DNA of 11,023 nt, from positions 1 to 11,023 of the forward strand of contig CAZJJG010000030.1 of the NCBI GenBank assembly GCA_964546275.1. The letters run 5' to 3'. Below, one piece after another: positions 1 to 8,000 of the stretch. The notes below the pieces were generated by a model that was given only the letters and a program-made list of their open reading frames with translations, had not been told where the DNA came from and did no database searches. Each line of letters opens with the position of its first letter. The first letter of the stretch is position 1. Source of the DNA: MED-G78 sp964546275. GTDB taxonomy: Bacteria; Pseudomonadota; Gammaproteobacteria; Magnimaribacterales; D2472. Both the position numbers and the translations under genes were made by a program.

Positions 1-22
1 TGATGTTTTGACATTTTACACT

Positions 23-42
23 ATGTAAAGTTCACTTTACAT
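23..42. promoter_or_regulatory. TyrR-box-like palindrome, copy 1
   Basis: The sequence is ATGTAAAG, TTCA, CTTTACAT: a perfect inverted repeat with 8-base arms and a 4-base spacer. It contains TGTAAA-N6-TTTACA, which is the published TyrR box consensus. An extra half-site TTTACA lies at 15-20. The site is 45 bases past the stop of the TPR gene, so it probably serves a neighbouring gene beyond the left edge. A leftward -10-like TAAAAT (minus strand, 13-18) would fit that, but its -35 is weak. The same arms recur at 8255-8274. Binding by TyrR is inferred from the motif only. Confidence 0.6.
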
Positions 43-86
43 TTAATTAAAATATTTTAAGTAAATTTAATAGAAGAAAAGCGAAA

Positions 87-1307
87 TTAACCAGCTGTTT
101 TTTTTAGATAATCTATATATTCAAGCCAGGGTTTTGCAATAGTCTCTTGTCCCAATTTTATAGATTGTGACAGGTATTTAGACGCTTCATTATATTTTTC
201 AAGCTCAATTAATGAAATTCCAATAAAGTACTCAATTTTACCTTCTTCTTTATCCCAGCCCTTTTCTTTTGCAAGATTAAAGGCCTCTATAGCCTTATCC
301 CACCTACTAAGACTCATTTCAACTTGGCCTAATCGGAAAGAAAGATCAGATTTGTCAGAAAGTTTAGATGCTTCACGTAATGTATTAGCTGCTTTAATCT
401 TATCTTTAGAAGCAATATAGGCATTAGATAAAGTTTCAAGATTTTTAGAAGTTCTTTTGATAACTTTTCTTTTAAATCCTAGCTCAAGCGTTTTGGTTGC
501 ATCGAATGGCACTTCTTTATACATATAAAAATTAGCTAAAAGAAGATAGTCTCTTTCTTTTTTTATCAGGTTCTGAGCCAAGCCAAACTCAAGAGAGGAT
601 AATGACTCAATCTCAAATTTAAGAATGTTATACATGCCGCCCATTTGATCTAGATATTTTTTCTTTTTAGGGGCATTTCTTACTAAATCTTGAGATACAC
701 CTAAAGCAAGCTCGTACTCTTCAAGACGGTAATGTAAGGCAAATTTAAGTTCATGCCAGCCCTCTACAAAGTAATTAGATCTTTCTATCGCATCAGATAT
801 ATGAAAAATAGCATTTTCATAATCTTCTAATTGAGCATAACTAATACCAATTAGAGCAATACCCTTTGGGTTAAGAGGAAACCTTCTATTAATTCCAAGC
901 TCTTTCCACTCAAGAAGATAATCAATAGCTTCAGTATAATTTCCCTTACTAGCTGTTATTTGAGCAATGACATATGTAATATTATGAGTATCAATGGCCT
1001 CTAAAGCTCTTTTATTTAATGCAGCCTTTAAAAACGATAATCCTTCATCAGCTCTATCTTGGGTAATAAGAAAAAATGCATACTTTTTTAGAATTACAGC
1101 GTGGTTATAAGATCTTGATTCAAAATTATCATCTAATAAATCTAATAACGAAGCCTCAACTTCAACATATCTACCCTCCAGTAACTTTTTATCAATCTTA
1201 ATTAATTCATAATAATAATATGTGGAAAGCGTGTTATTCGAAGATTGTGGAACAGCATATAATGACGCCGAGCTAATGAAGATTAGAATATATAAAATAT
1301 TTTTCAT
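87..1307 (-). CDS. Periplasmic TPR-repeat protein of the TonB2-type operon
   Basis: A 406-residue protein with an N-terminal Sec signal peptide (hydrophobic residues 4-17, likely cut after LYA at residue 18). The rest is almost wholly helical and holds tetratricopeptide-like repeats, clearest at about residues 110-138, 148-178, 183-212, 323-352 and 357-387. These show the usual small-residue/Tyr pattern, for example GISYAQLEDYENAIFHI. TPR proteins are binding scaffolds; no catalytic motif is seen. It is the last gene of the operon and its ATG overlaps the tonB stop in an ATGA, so translation is probably coupled. A TPR protein in this position is typical of TonB2 clusters in Vibrio and relatives, where it is thought to help the TonB machinery in the periplasm. 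The exact role is unknown. No clear terminator follows it in the 86 bases to the window edge. Confidence 0.85.
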   Translation of the reverse strand: MKNILYILIFISSASLYAVPQSSNNTLSTYYYYELIKIDKKLLEGRYVEVEASLLDLLDDNFESRSYNHAVILKKYAFFLITQDRADEGLSFLKAALNKRALEAIDTHNITYVIAQITASKGNYTEAIDYLLEWKELGINRRFPLNPKGIALIGISYAQLEDYENAIFHISDAIERSNYFVEGWHELKFALHYRLEEYELALGVSQDLVRNAPKKKKYLDQMGGMYNILKFEIESLSSLEFGLAQNLIKKERDYLLLANFYMYKEVPFDATKTLELGFKRKVIKRTSKNLETLSNAYIASKDKIKAANTLREASKLSDKSDLSFRLGQVEMSLSRWDKAIEAFNLAKEKGWDKEEGKIEYFIGISLIELEKYNEASKYLSQSIKLGQETIAKPWLEYIDYLKKTAG

Positions 1308-1933
1308 ATTATAAACTCTATAGTTGTGAGACCTCTTTGCTGAATAGCAATACCATTGAGAACTCTTGGTTTAAATTTCCATTTTAAAACAGCTTGAATA
1401 GCAGCGGCATTAAAGACTCCTGGAGGATTAGCATTTATTATCTTAGCTGTTACAACTGAACCTCCCTCATCAACTAAAAGCTCAATAACTACAACTCCTT
1501 CTTGATTTTTAAGAAGAGCATTTCTTGGGTATCGAGGCGTAATTCTTACCAGTGGAACTAAGCCGCCATCGCCCAAATATTTTCCTCCGCCAACAAAAGC
1601 TCCATCAGTATCTATCGGCATTTTTATGTCTGGAAACTTTATATCCAACTTTGGTGTGGGTAAGGCCTGAACATCTGGAGTTTCTAACTCTGGTGGTGGC
1701 GGTCTTTTTGGAGGTGGAGGTTTATCTGGAAGACGTCTATCTCTTTCATTTAAGGTATCGTCTTTCTTCATTCTGATAAAATCTACCATCTGCCTATCTT
1801 TGAGAGCGTTTATATCTAGATCACCAGGAAGTATTAATAGATACATAAAAAGAAATAACACAAAAGCTGAGCTAAGCCCACCTGCTATAAAAAAGGTATT
1901 TTTATTAGTCTTTATCTGCTGCAATAGATACAT
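1304..1933 (-). CDS. tonB: TonB energy transducer, TonB2-like
   Basis: A 209-residue inner-membrane-anchored protein that carries energy from the ExbB/ExbD channels across the periplasm to outer-membrane receptors. It has a short cytoplasmic N-terminus, one transmembrane helix (about residues 13-34) and a proline-rich stretch (about 69-97, with KPPPPKRPPPPE). A TonB C-terminal domain follows (about 126-209), with the family pattern TPRYPRNALLKNQEGVVVIE, then FNAAAIQAVLKWKFKP and a final hydrophobic strand. The length suits the short TonB2 class rather than E. coli TonB (239 residues). The frame stays open five codons further to a TTG at 1948, but the ATG at 1933 is preferred because AGGTG lies six bases upstream. 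The gene overlaps the end of exbD by 29 bp and the start of the TPR gene by 4 bp. Confidence 0.95.
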   Translation of the reverse strand: MYLLQQIKTNKNTFFIAGGLSSAFVLFLFMYLLILPGDLDINALKDRQMVDFIRMKKDDTLNERDRRLPDKPPPPKRPPPPELETPDVQALPTPKLDIKFPDIKMPIDTDGAFVGGGKYLGDGGLVPLVRITPRYPRNALLKNQEGVVVIELLVDEGGSVVTAKIINANPPGVFNAAAIQAVLKWKFKPRVLNGIAIQQRGLTTIEFII

Positions 1934-2306
1934 TCTGAACACCTGCAAGCCTAACTTGATCCATTGTTTCTACTAAAAGACCTGTTTTAGAATTTTCATC
2001 AGCTTGAATAATTACCGAACCTTCTGGATTTTCTGCTTTTAATCTTTCAACGTTTGCTCTTACAGCTCTGATATCAATCATTCTTTTATCAATCCATATT
2101 TCGTTATTCTCAGAGATAGCAATTAAAATATTACCCTTCTCATCTGCTACAGCGGTTGAAGCATTGGGTCTATTTACCTCAACACCTGTTTCTTTTATAA
2201 AAGTAGTAGTGACAATAAAAAATATAAGCATAATAAAGACAATATCCAGCATAGGGGTAATGTCTATGGTTGAATCTTCAGGTATTCTTTTTTTTCTTCT
2301 TATCAT
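1905..2306 (-). CDS. exbD: ExbD proton-channel subunit
   Basis: A 133-residue ExbD/TolR-family protein. It has a basic cytoplasmic start (RRKKR), one transmembrane helix at about residues 19-37 and a periplasmic domain to the end. The helix starts with ITPMLDIVFIMLIFFIV. Asp21 in this motif matches the essential membrane Asp (Asp25 in E. coli ExbD) that takes part in proton movement. The periplasmic part shows the family pattern with NILIAISENNEIWID and a later VIIQADENSKTG. ExbD works with ExbB as the channel that energises TonB. Its ATG overlaps the exbB stop in an ATGA, and its last 29 bases overlap tonB, so expression of the three subunits is likely coupled. Confidence 0.96.
   Translation of the reverse strand: MIRRKKRIPEDSTIDITPMLDIVFIMLIFFIVTTTFIKETGVEVNRPNASTAVADEKGNILIAISENNEIWIDKRMIDIRAVRANVERLKAENPEGSVIIQADENSKTGLLVETMDQVRLAGVQNVSIAADKD
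1940..1944 (-). promoter_or_regulatory. Ribosome binding site for tonB inside exbD
   Basis: AGGTG on the minus strand sits six bases before the ATG at 1933 and lies within the exbD coding sequence. It supports the ATG over the TTG at 1948, which would lie upstream of it. Confidence 0.5.
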
Positions 2307-2827
2307 TTTTCAAATACTACAGTTTTATATGAAACTCTATCGTTAATAAATCTCTCTAGAAAAGTAATGGCAAATAAACCAGTAATTGATATTACTAGAC
2401 CGGTCATGGTTGGTAAAGTAGCTTTAGATATTCCGCCAGCCATAAGCCTAGGATTACTGGTGCCAGTGAAAGCCATTACGTCAAATACTTCAATCATTCC
2501 TGTTACTGTTCCTAATAAACCTAGTAGCGGACAAATTGCTACAAGTCCTTTTATTTGATTTAGATTCTTATTTTTTTGAAGATTAATATCTGCCAAGGAC
2601 ATACTTTTAATTTTATTATTTGTCCATTCATCTTTTCCAGTCAAATTCTTATATGAAGTATAAGAAGAATCTACAATATCATCTAAAATAAATTTATAGA
2701 AAAAAATTCTTTCAGAAATTAAAACCCACATATAAGCTGCTACAAAAAATAAAACAAGCAGAACGGTTCCACCTAAATTAATAAAATCACTTACGAGATT
2801 AAAAGGTAATAGTAGGTAGTAAAGCAT
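2303..2827 (-). CDS. exbB: ExbB proton-channel subunit, short paralogue
   Basis: A 174-residue MotA/TolQ/ExbB-family inner-membrane protein. Transmembrane helices are seen at about residues 18-38, 93-116 and 138-158. The conserved core is CPLLGLLGTVTGMIEVFDVM, then LMAGGISKATLPTMTGLV, which lines the channel around ExbD. It is shorter than classical E. coli ExbB (244 residues) and fits the ExbB2 class in TonB2 systems. It starts three bases after the stop of the large ExbB-like gene. The bases before its ATG show no strong Shine-Dalgarno, so it probably depends on coupling to that gene. The core is closely similar to the C-terminal part of the upstream protein, so the two are paralogues. Confidence 0.95.
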   Translation of the reverse strand: MLYYLLLPFNLVSDFINLGGTVLLVLFFVAAYMWVLISERIFFYKFILDDIVDSSYTSYKNLTGKDEWTNNKIKSMSLADINLQKNKNLNQIKGLVAICPLLGLLGTVTGMIEVFDVMAFTGTSNPRLMAGGISKATLPTMTGLVISITGLFAITFLERFINDRVSYKTVVFEK

Positions 2828-2830
2828 TAA

Positions 2831-4186
2831 TTATTTTGAGGCTATTTTACCAATAGCTTCTTCTTCTATTATTTGAATAATTTCTCTACTTCTTGTATCA
2901 AGCTGATTATGCATAAATAATAATGGGACTGCTGCTATCAAACCAAGCATTGTAGTAACTAGAGCTTGGGAGATTCCACCAGCCATCAGTTTAGGATCTC
3001 CAGTACCAAATAACGTAATTGCTTGGAATGTACCAATCATTCCTATAACAGTACCCAGAAGACCTAGAAGAGGTGCAACGGCTGCTAGTAATTTAATAGT
3101 GCTAATACTTTTTTCATAAATAGGGCCGGTGCTAGACAGAATTGCTTCAATTTTTGTCTCTAATTGATCTTGATTTAATTTATCCTTTTGGCTTATAACA
3201 TCATCAATATCTTTAAGAGGAGATCCTGCTTTATATGAACCAGATTCTAATTCTTCTATAAGTGATTTTTGGCTAGTATATAAAAATGCAAATCTAAAGA
3301 ATCCAAGACCTAAGCCGCTAAATAAAATTATTAAAATAATATAAGCAACTATGCCGCCCTGATTAATCCTTTCTATAACACTAGGGTTTTGAAGAAAAAG
3401 ATTAAGTAGAGAGCCTCTTGAGGGATCAATTAAAAATTCTACATAATCACCATTCTCAAAATTGGACATCTTTTTTAATGAAGATCTCGTGCCATCAGGA
3501 TTTTTTGATAAAAACTCTAAAGATTGCTCTTCTGGAATAAATCTTAAGTAATTCGAATTAGCTATAGCATTAAACTGTCCAATACGGATAACATCTTGCA
3601 TAGAAGCATTTCCGCTAGTATCTAAGACTTCAGATCTAAATTTAGAAATCTTTCCAGAAGCATTCATTTCATTTAGCAACTCATACCAAAGCTGTTCTAA
3701 TTCTGGAACTTTAGGGAGTGCTTTTCGTTCTGCTAGATCACCTAAAAATTCTATTCTTGATGGAAATTCAAGGTTAGTAAGCGATAGACTATACGTGCTC
3801 TTAGCATCTCCACTTAACTGGCGAACAACACCAAAAAGCTCTCCAAGAGTACCAATTTTAAGATTAAGTTGCTCTTCAAGATCTGATAATTGTGAATCAT
3901 TATCTTCAAAGTTTTTTGTTAATTTCTTTTCTCTATTACTCTCTTTTTTTAATAACCATCTAGCGTCAGCTAATAATTTAGCCTGTTTTTGTTTGCTTTT
4001 ATTAAAATCTGCTAGTCTTGTTTTGTTTTCTTCAGATCTCAGTGTCGCGCTATCTTTCACTAACTCAAGAAGTTGTTCTATATCAGTAACTTCGACAGCC
4101 TCTGCTTCAGAAACTTCCTGGGATTGAACGCCAAGAATTGAAACAAAGAAAAGGGGTAGTATTAATACTTTAGTTAAGTTCTTCAT
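2831..4186 (-). CDS. ttpC: TtpC-like large ExbB-family protein
   Basis: A 451-residue protein with a signal peptide (residues 1-22) and a charged helical, coiled-coil-prone periplasmic region (about 30-115). A less structured domain follows to about 270. The C-terminal MotA/TolQ/ExbB channel domain has helices at about 278-302, 363-388 and 405-425. The channel motif APLLGLLGTVIGMIGTFQAI and LMAGGISQALVTTMLGLIAA nearly repeats that of the next gene. In Vibrio, TtpC is an additional component needed by the TonB2 system, and this protein matches it in length, layout and gene position. The start codon overlaps the end of the DUF3450 gene by 17 bp. The name rests on architecture and synteny rather than a database match. 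A generic label would be MotA/TolQ/ExbB proton channel family protein. Confidence 0.9.
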   Translation of the reverse strand: MKNLTKVLILPLFFVSILGVQSQEVSEAEAVEVTDIEQLLELVKDSATLRSEENKTRLADFNKSKQKQAKLLADARWLLKKESNREKKLTKNFEDNDSQLSDLEEQLNLKIGTLGELFGVVRQLSGDAKSTYSLSLTNLEFPSRIEFLGDLAERKALPKVPELEQLWYELLNEMNASGKISKFRSEVLDTSGNASMQDVIRIGQFNAIANSNYLRFIPEEQSLEFLSKNPDGTRSSLKKMSNFENGDYVEFLIDPSRGSLLNLFLQNPSVIERINQGGIVAYIILIILFSGLGLGFFRFAFLYTSQKSLIEELESGSYKAGSPLKDIDDVISQKDKLNQDQLETKIEAILSSTGPIYEKSISTIKLLAAVAPLLGLLGTVIGMIGTFQAITLFGTGDPKLMAGGISQALVTTMLGLIAAVPLLFMHNQLDTRSREIIQIIEEEAIGKIASK

Positions 4187-4955
4187 AAGCTGTAACCGGG
4201 ATTTGAATTAATTTAGGAGGAGATTGTTTTAGAGCAATCTTTATACCTTCTTCTGTTGATCTTTTAATGGAACCTGTAGATTTTACCCAAGAATTAGAAC
4301 TCATATCCCAATATCCTGCTTTATCTCCATTAGTTGTAATAAACATTAACGCTACGCGCCCTATTCTTAAAAAGTCTGCATTAAAGTCTTTATTTTCATA
4401 GTTAACTGATCCTCTATAAGCTTCGATGGTGCGACCATAATCAGTTTCAATTTGATAAGCTTCGGCGACTTTTCTAAATTTCTCAGATGTTGATACGTCG
4501 CCTCTATCCATAGCCTCTTTTATACCTTGAACTCTCTGTAATCTTTCATCTAGCAAGAAAGGGATATCAAGGGTTATAAATTGTTCTAAAGAAGCGGTCA
4601 TTTTTAACATTAGAGGAATAATATTAATATTAGTATTATCTAGCTCTTTAATCTGCAGAATTATAGATGCTATCTCTTCGTTCTGAGAATTTATAATTTT
4701 TTGCAACTGGTCATTGTAAAGTTTTAAATTCTCGTATTCTTTAAAAGTATCAATATATTCAAACTCTAGTTCACGAGTTTGTCTATCAATTTTATTTATT
4801 TGTTTCTGATTCACAGAAGCTGCTTCCAGCGAATTAGTTGCAATAGCAACCGAGTCTATTAAATCATCTGATGTATTATCAGTGTTATCTTGAGCAAATA
4901 CTGAAGAAGATATTCCTAGCATTAATAATAAAGTGTATTTTGAGTTGATTTTCAT
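4170..4955 (-). CDS. DUF3450 family periplasmic protein
   Basis: A 261-residue protein with a signal peptide (residues 1-21, cut after VFA). A long charged coiled coil follows (about 45-105), then a mixed domain with the features of DUF3450: IPLMLKMTASLEQFITLDIPFLLDER, an Arg-Gly-Asp segment RGDVSTSEKF, and RIGRVALMFITTNGDKAGYWD. DUF3450 proteins typically head TonB2-type operons directly before ttpC. Their job is thought to be assembly or function of that complex at the cell envelope, but it is not defined. The gene is first in the operon and its 3' end overlaps ttpC by 17 bp. No Shine-Dalgarno is visible before the ATG. A TATAAT lies eight to thirteen bases upstream of it, so a leaderless message is possible. 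Confidence 0.88.
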   Translation of the reverse strand: MKINSKYTLLLMLGISSSVFAQDNTDNTSDDLIDSVAIATNSLEAASVNQKQINKIDRQTRELEFEYIDTFKEYENLKLYNDQLQKIINSQNEEIASIILQIKELDNTNINIIPLMLKMTASLEQFITLDIPFLLDERLQRVQGIKEAMDRGDVSTSEKFRKVAEAYQIETDYGRTIEAYRGSVNYENKDFNADFLRIGRVALMFITTNGDKAGYWDMSSNSWVKSTGSIKRSTEEGIKIALKQSPPKLIQIPVTAYEELN

Positions 4956-4962
4956 GCGAGTT

Positions 4963-4968
4963 ATTATA
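4963..4968 (-). promoter_or_regulatory. Possible -10 element for the TonB operon
   Basis: A perfect TATAAT on the minus strand lies seven bases before the DUF3450 ATG at 4955. No good -35 is found 16-18 bases upstream. If used, transcription would start at or next to the ATG. In AT-rich DNA such a match can arise by chance. Confidence 0.3.
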
Positions 4969-4994
4969 ATTGAAATTAAAAAAATTTATATACA

Positions 4995-5010
4995 AAAATT
5001 GCATACAAAA
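4995..5010. promoter_or_regulatory. Element shared with the receptor upstream region
   Basis: AAAATTGCATACAAAA lies 39 bases upstream of the DUF3450 start. It differs by one base from AAAATTGCATGCAAAA at 8101-8116, which lies 21 bases upstream of the receptor start. It may be a common regulatory or promoter element for the receptor and the TonB operon. The core GCATRC is the non-trivial part, because the flanks are only A and T. Confidence 0.35.
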
Positions 5011-5020
5011 GTAAATAAAG

Positions 5021-5054
5021 AAAAAAAAGGCAGTTTAAAAAACTGCCTTTTTTT
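5021..5054 (-). terminator. Rho-independent terminator of the receptor gene
   Basis: The stem GGCAGTTT (5029-5036) pairs with AAACTGCC (5040-5047) around a 3-base loop of A. Eight A precede it and seven T follow on the plus strand, so the minus-strand transcript ends in a run of U. It starts 13 bases after the receptor stop codon. The symmetry would let it stop transcription in both directions. It separates the receptor unit from the TonB operon. Confidence 0.9.
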
Positions 5055-5067
5055 GTAAAGTTTCTAT

Positions 5068-8000
5068 TTAGAAACTAGCTTGTAATACTATGCTTACCGC
5101 CGGTCCCATAATTGGATATATACGTGCGTTTACATAGAAAGGATTCGAAGATGATCCACCCAATCCAGCATCTTTATCTGGGAAAGAATCAAAAACGTTA
5201 GTAGCTGTAATAGCTACATATGCGTCATCTGTAATGTCATAACCAACACTTATATTAGTATCGAAATATGGGCTACCTGTTGTATCTTCATAGTATTCCA
5301 TATGTCCAATTCTTGTTGTAGATGTTGATGCAAACCAGTCTTCATAATTCCATGAGACAGAAGCAACCTGTCTAGATCTTATGATATATGATGAATTCAT
5401 ATAGCTTAGTCTAGGCGTACCTTGCTCTGATGCAAATTTGTTATCTATATTATTAGTACCTCTTAAGCTAAATCTGAAATCACCCTTAGTATCAGTAACT
5501 AATGAATAACTCAATGCCCAGTCAAGACCTAAATACTCTTGTCCAGCTAAGTTTAGCGGTTGATTAGTGATAGATGAGAATCCTTCAACAGCATTAGGAT
5601 CATCTGGCTGAACACCACCATTTGGTTTACCACTTCTTGCAATACTATTATAAATATCATTACAGTATGAACCTTCAAGAGTCTGAGAATTCACAAGTGG
5701 ATTTCCAGACGCTTGTGCGTAACACACTGCTTCTTCGTATGCAATCTGAGCAGCGCTACTATTGCTAACTATATCTGTTAGAACAACTTTATAAGCATCA
5801 ACTGAGACAGTAAGGTCTTCTGCTGCATTCCATACAAAACCTAATGATGAGGATGAACCTAACTCTTCTCTTAGCGTTTTATTACCTTCAGTAACAATAA
5901 CAACATTAGATTGACTATAAGGTCCACAATTTTCGATGTTGCCATTAACTAACCAGCACTGATACCAATCAACAATTCCACCGAAGCCTTCTGTTCTTTC
6001 TTGGAATGCTCTTTGCATATCTGGAGCTCTAAATGATTCTGAGAATGAACCTCTAAATAAGAATGTTTCAGAAGGTCTATATTCAAAATTTGCGCCTGAA
6101 GTTATTCTATCAACATTAGCTGATCTATCATCATACTCATCTGAACGAGCAGATAAAGATACAGCAAACTCAGGTGTTATTGGAAATCTTAATTCTCCAC
6201 CATAAGATGTTCTATCTCTTGAGCCGCCACCTTCAGCATAACCTGAGCCCCAAACTAGGCCGTCTTTGTTATTCTGAGATGCTTCAACGTCATAGCCAGT
6301 TTCTTGATATTCAACAACAGCAGCAAATCCGATTGGACCACCAGCTAGCATACCGAATTCACCAACTAATGAAGCTGTATAGAAATCTGAAAATGATGAG
6401 GCTGATTCTTTGTTATCAATTTGATATTCTTCATAATCCCAACCATTTGTATATTTATCCATAATCCATGGAACATTTAAACAAGTTGGTTGACCCCAAG
6501 AATATGCATAATTATACATACCAGTTGGGTTAGAAGGAGTTCCAAAACCACCATCCCAATATCCATCAGCATAAAGATCGAAAGCATCCATAACACAAGG
6601 ATTACCTAAAGCATCTGTTCCACCTATATTAAAATATAAATCTTGCATTGTTGCTGCATTCCATGCATTACCATCACTGTTAGAAGTGTAATCATTCAAC
6701 GTTGCAGAAACATCATATTCCCAACCATTGTTAAGAGTACCTCTTACACCAAGATCCATAGTTTCTGACACTTCCTCGTAAGTAGTATCCCAGCTAGGCG
6801 GATTAAACATTTGAATTGCATTCCAATCCATACCGTACATAGTTCCACCAGTAACAGGGTTTGGTACACCAAGTTCTGCAGGACCATAATCTGAATAACC
6901 TACTGACCATCTTCCATAATCCCCAAGAGGATAATAGAATTGAGCAAAGTAAGTACCTGTAGTAGTAGTATTAAACTGCATAGCTTTAAAATAAAGTTCA
7001 GCATTATCAGTTAACGTGTATGTACCTGAAGCAAATGCTGACCAGCTTTCTCTCTCATTTCTTATAGTTTGAGGTGGAGTATTTTCTTGAATACATGCTG
7101 TACCGGGAATAGGATATGTAGAGCTATAGTTTTGATAATTATTCTCAACTACGCCAGGTATATTATTAGCACCTGCACATGTGTAACCCATATTTTGTCC
7201 ATCAGGACCATGAATTGAACTAGGACCCCAGAACTGATATCCACCAACATTTGGGTCAGCTCCATACATTCTCATAGCCCACCAAGGGAAATCTTCATCT
7301 GCAGTTTTACCATCTGTCCAATCATCATGCTCTGGTCTATCCAGAGTAGTCATTGGATCAACTTGAGTAGCTTCTAAAGCAACTGTATATCTAAATCTGT
7401 CTAAAACACCACCAGTTGTAAATTCGATACCTACATCACCACCATTACCATCTTGTGCTTGCGTAAATTGTGTTCCTGTTACTCTTACAGTAGTTCTTTC
7501 AACACTATCTACTAAAATAACATTAATAACACCAGCTACAGCTTCAGATCCATAGACTGATGATGCACCAGCTGTCAGAACTTCAATTCTTGAAACTGCT
7601 GCTAAAGGAATAGAACCCCAGTTAAATGAAGATGAATTACCGTTATAAGGGAAAGGATAATCGGCCATTCTTTTACCATTAACAAGAACAAGTGTTTTGC
7701 CTGGTCCAAAGTCTCTTAAGTCAATAACTTGGTTAGCAGGTGTAAAACCAATTTGATAGTTTTCACCATTTGTCATTCCAGCGTTCTGAGTTAAGTTAGA
7801 AACAGCATCATAAACAGTTGAATAACCATTAGCATCTATTTCAGCTCTAGTAATAACAGTAATAGGTGTAGCGCCTTCTAAATCGATTCTTTTAATTCTA
7901 GAACCAGTAACACTAACCTTACCTACATCAGCAACCTCATCATCAGACTCTTCATCTTCTGAGACAACCTCGCTAACTTCTACAATAGCTTCATCTACTG

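Noticed and set aside
1..36. TTGACA at 8-13 as a plus-strand promoter
   Set aside because: The -35 is perfect, but the bases 17 downstream (TTCACT) are a poor -10, and a rightward transcript would only be antisense to the TPR gene.
47..60. Perfect 14-base palindrome TTAAAATATTTTAA after the TPR gene
   Set aside because: It is made only of A and T in an AT-rich gap, has no T run or GC stem, and is easily a chance match; not called a terminator or operator.
6174..6464. Plus-strand open frame inside the receptor gene, and similar short frames opposite other genes (1552-1776, 2164-2346, 2367-2558, 3795-4127, 8331-8585)
   Set aside because: All lie opposite well-supported coding sequence. Their products look like low-complexity or composition shadows with no ribosome binding site or family resemblance.
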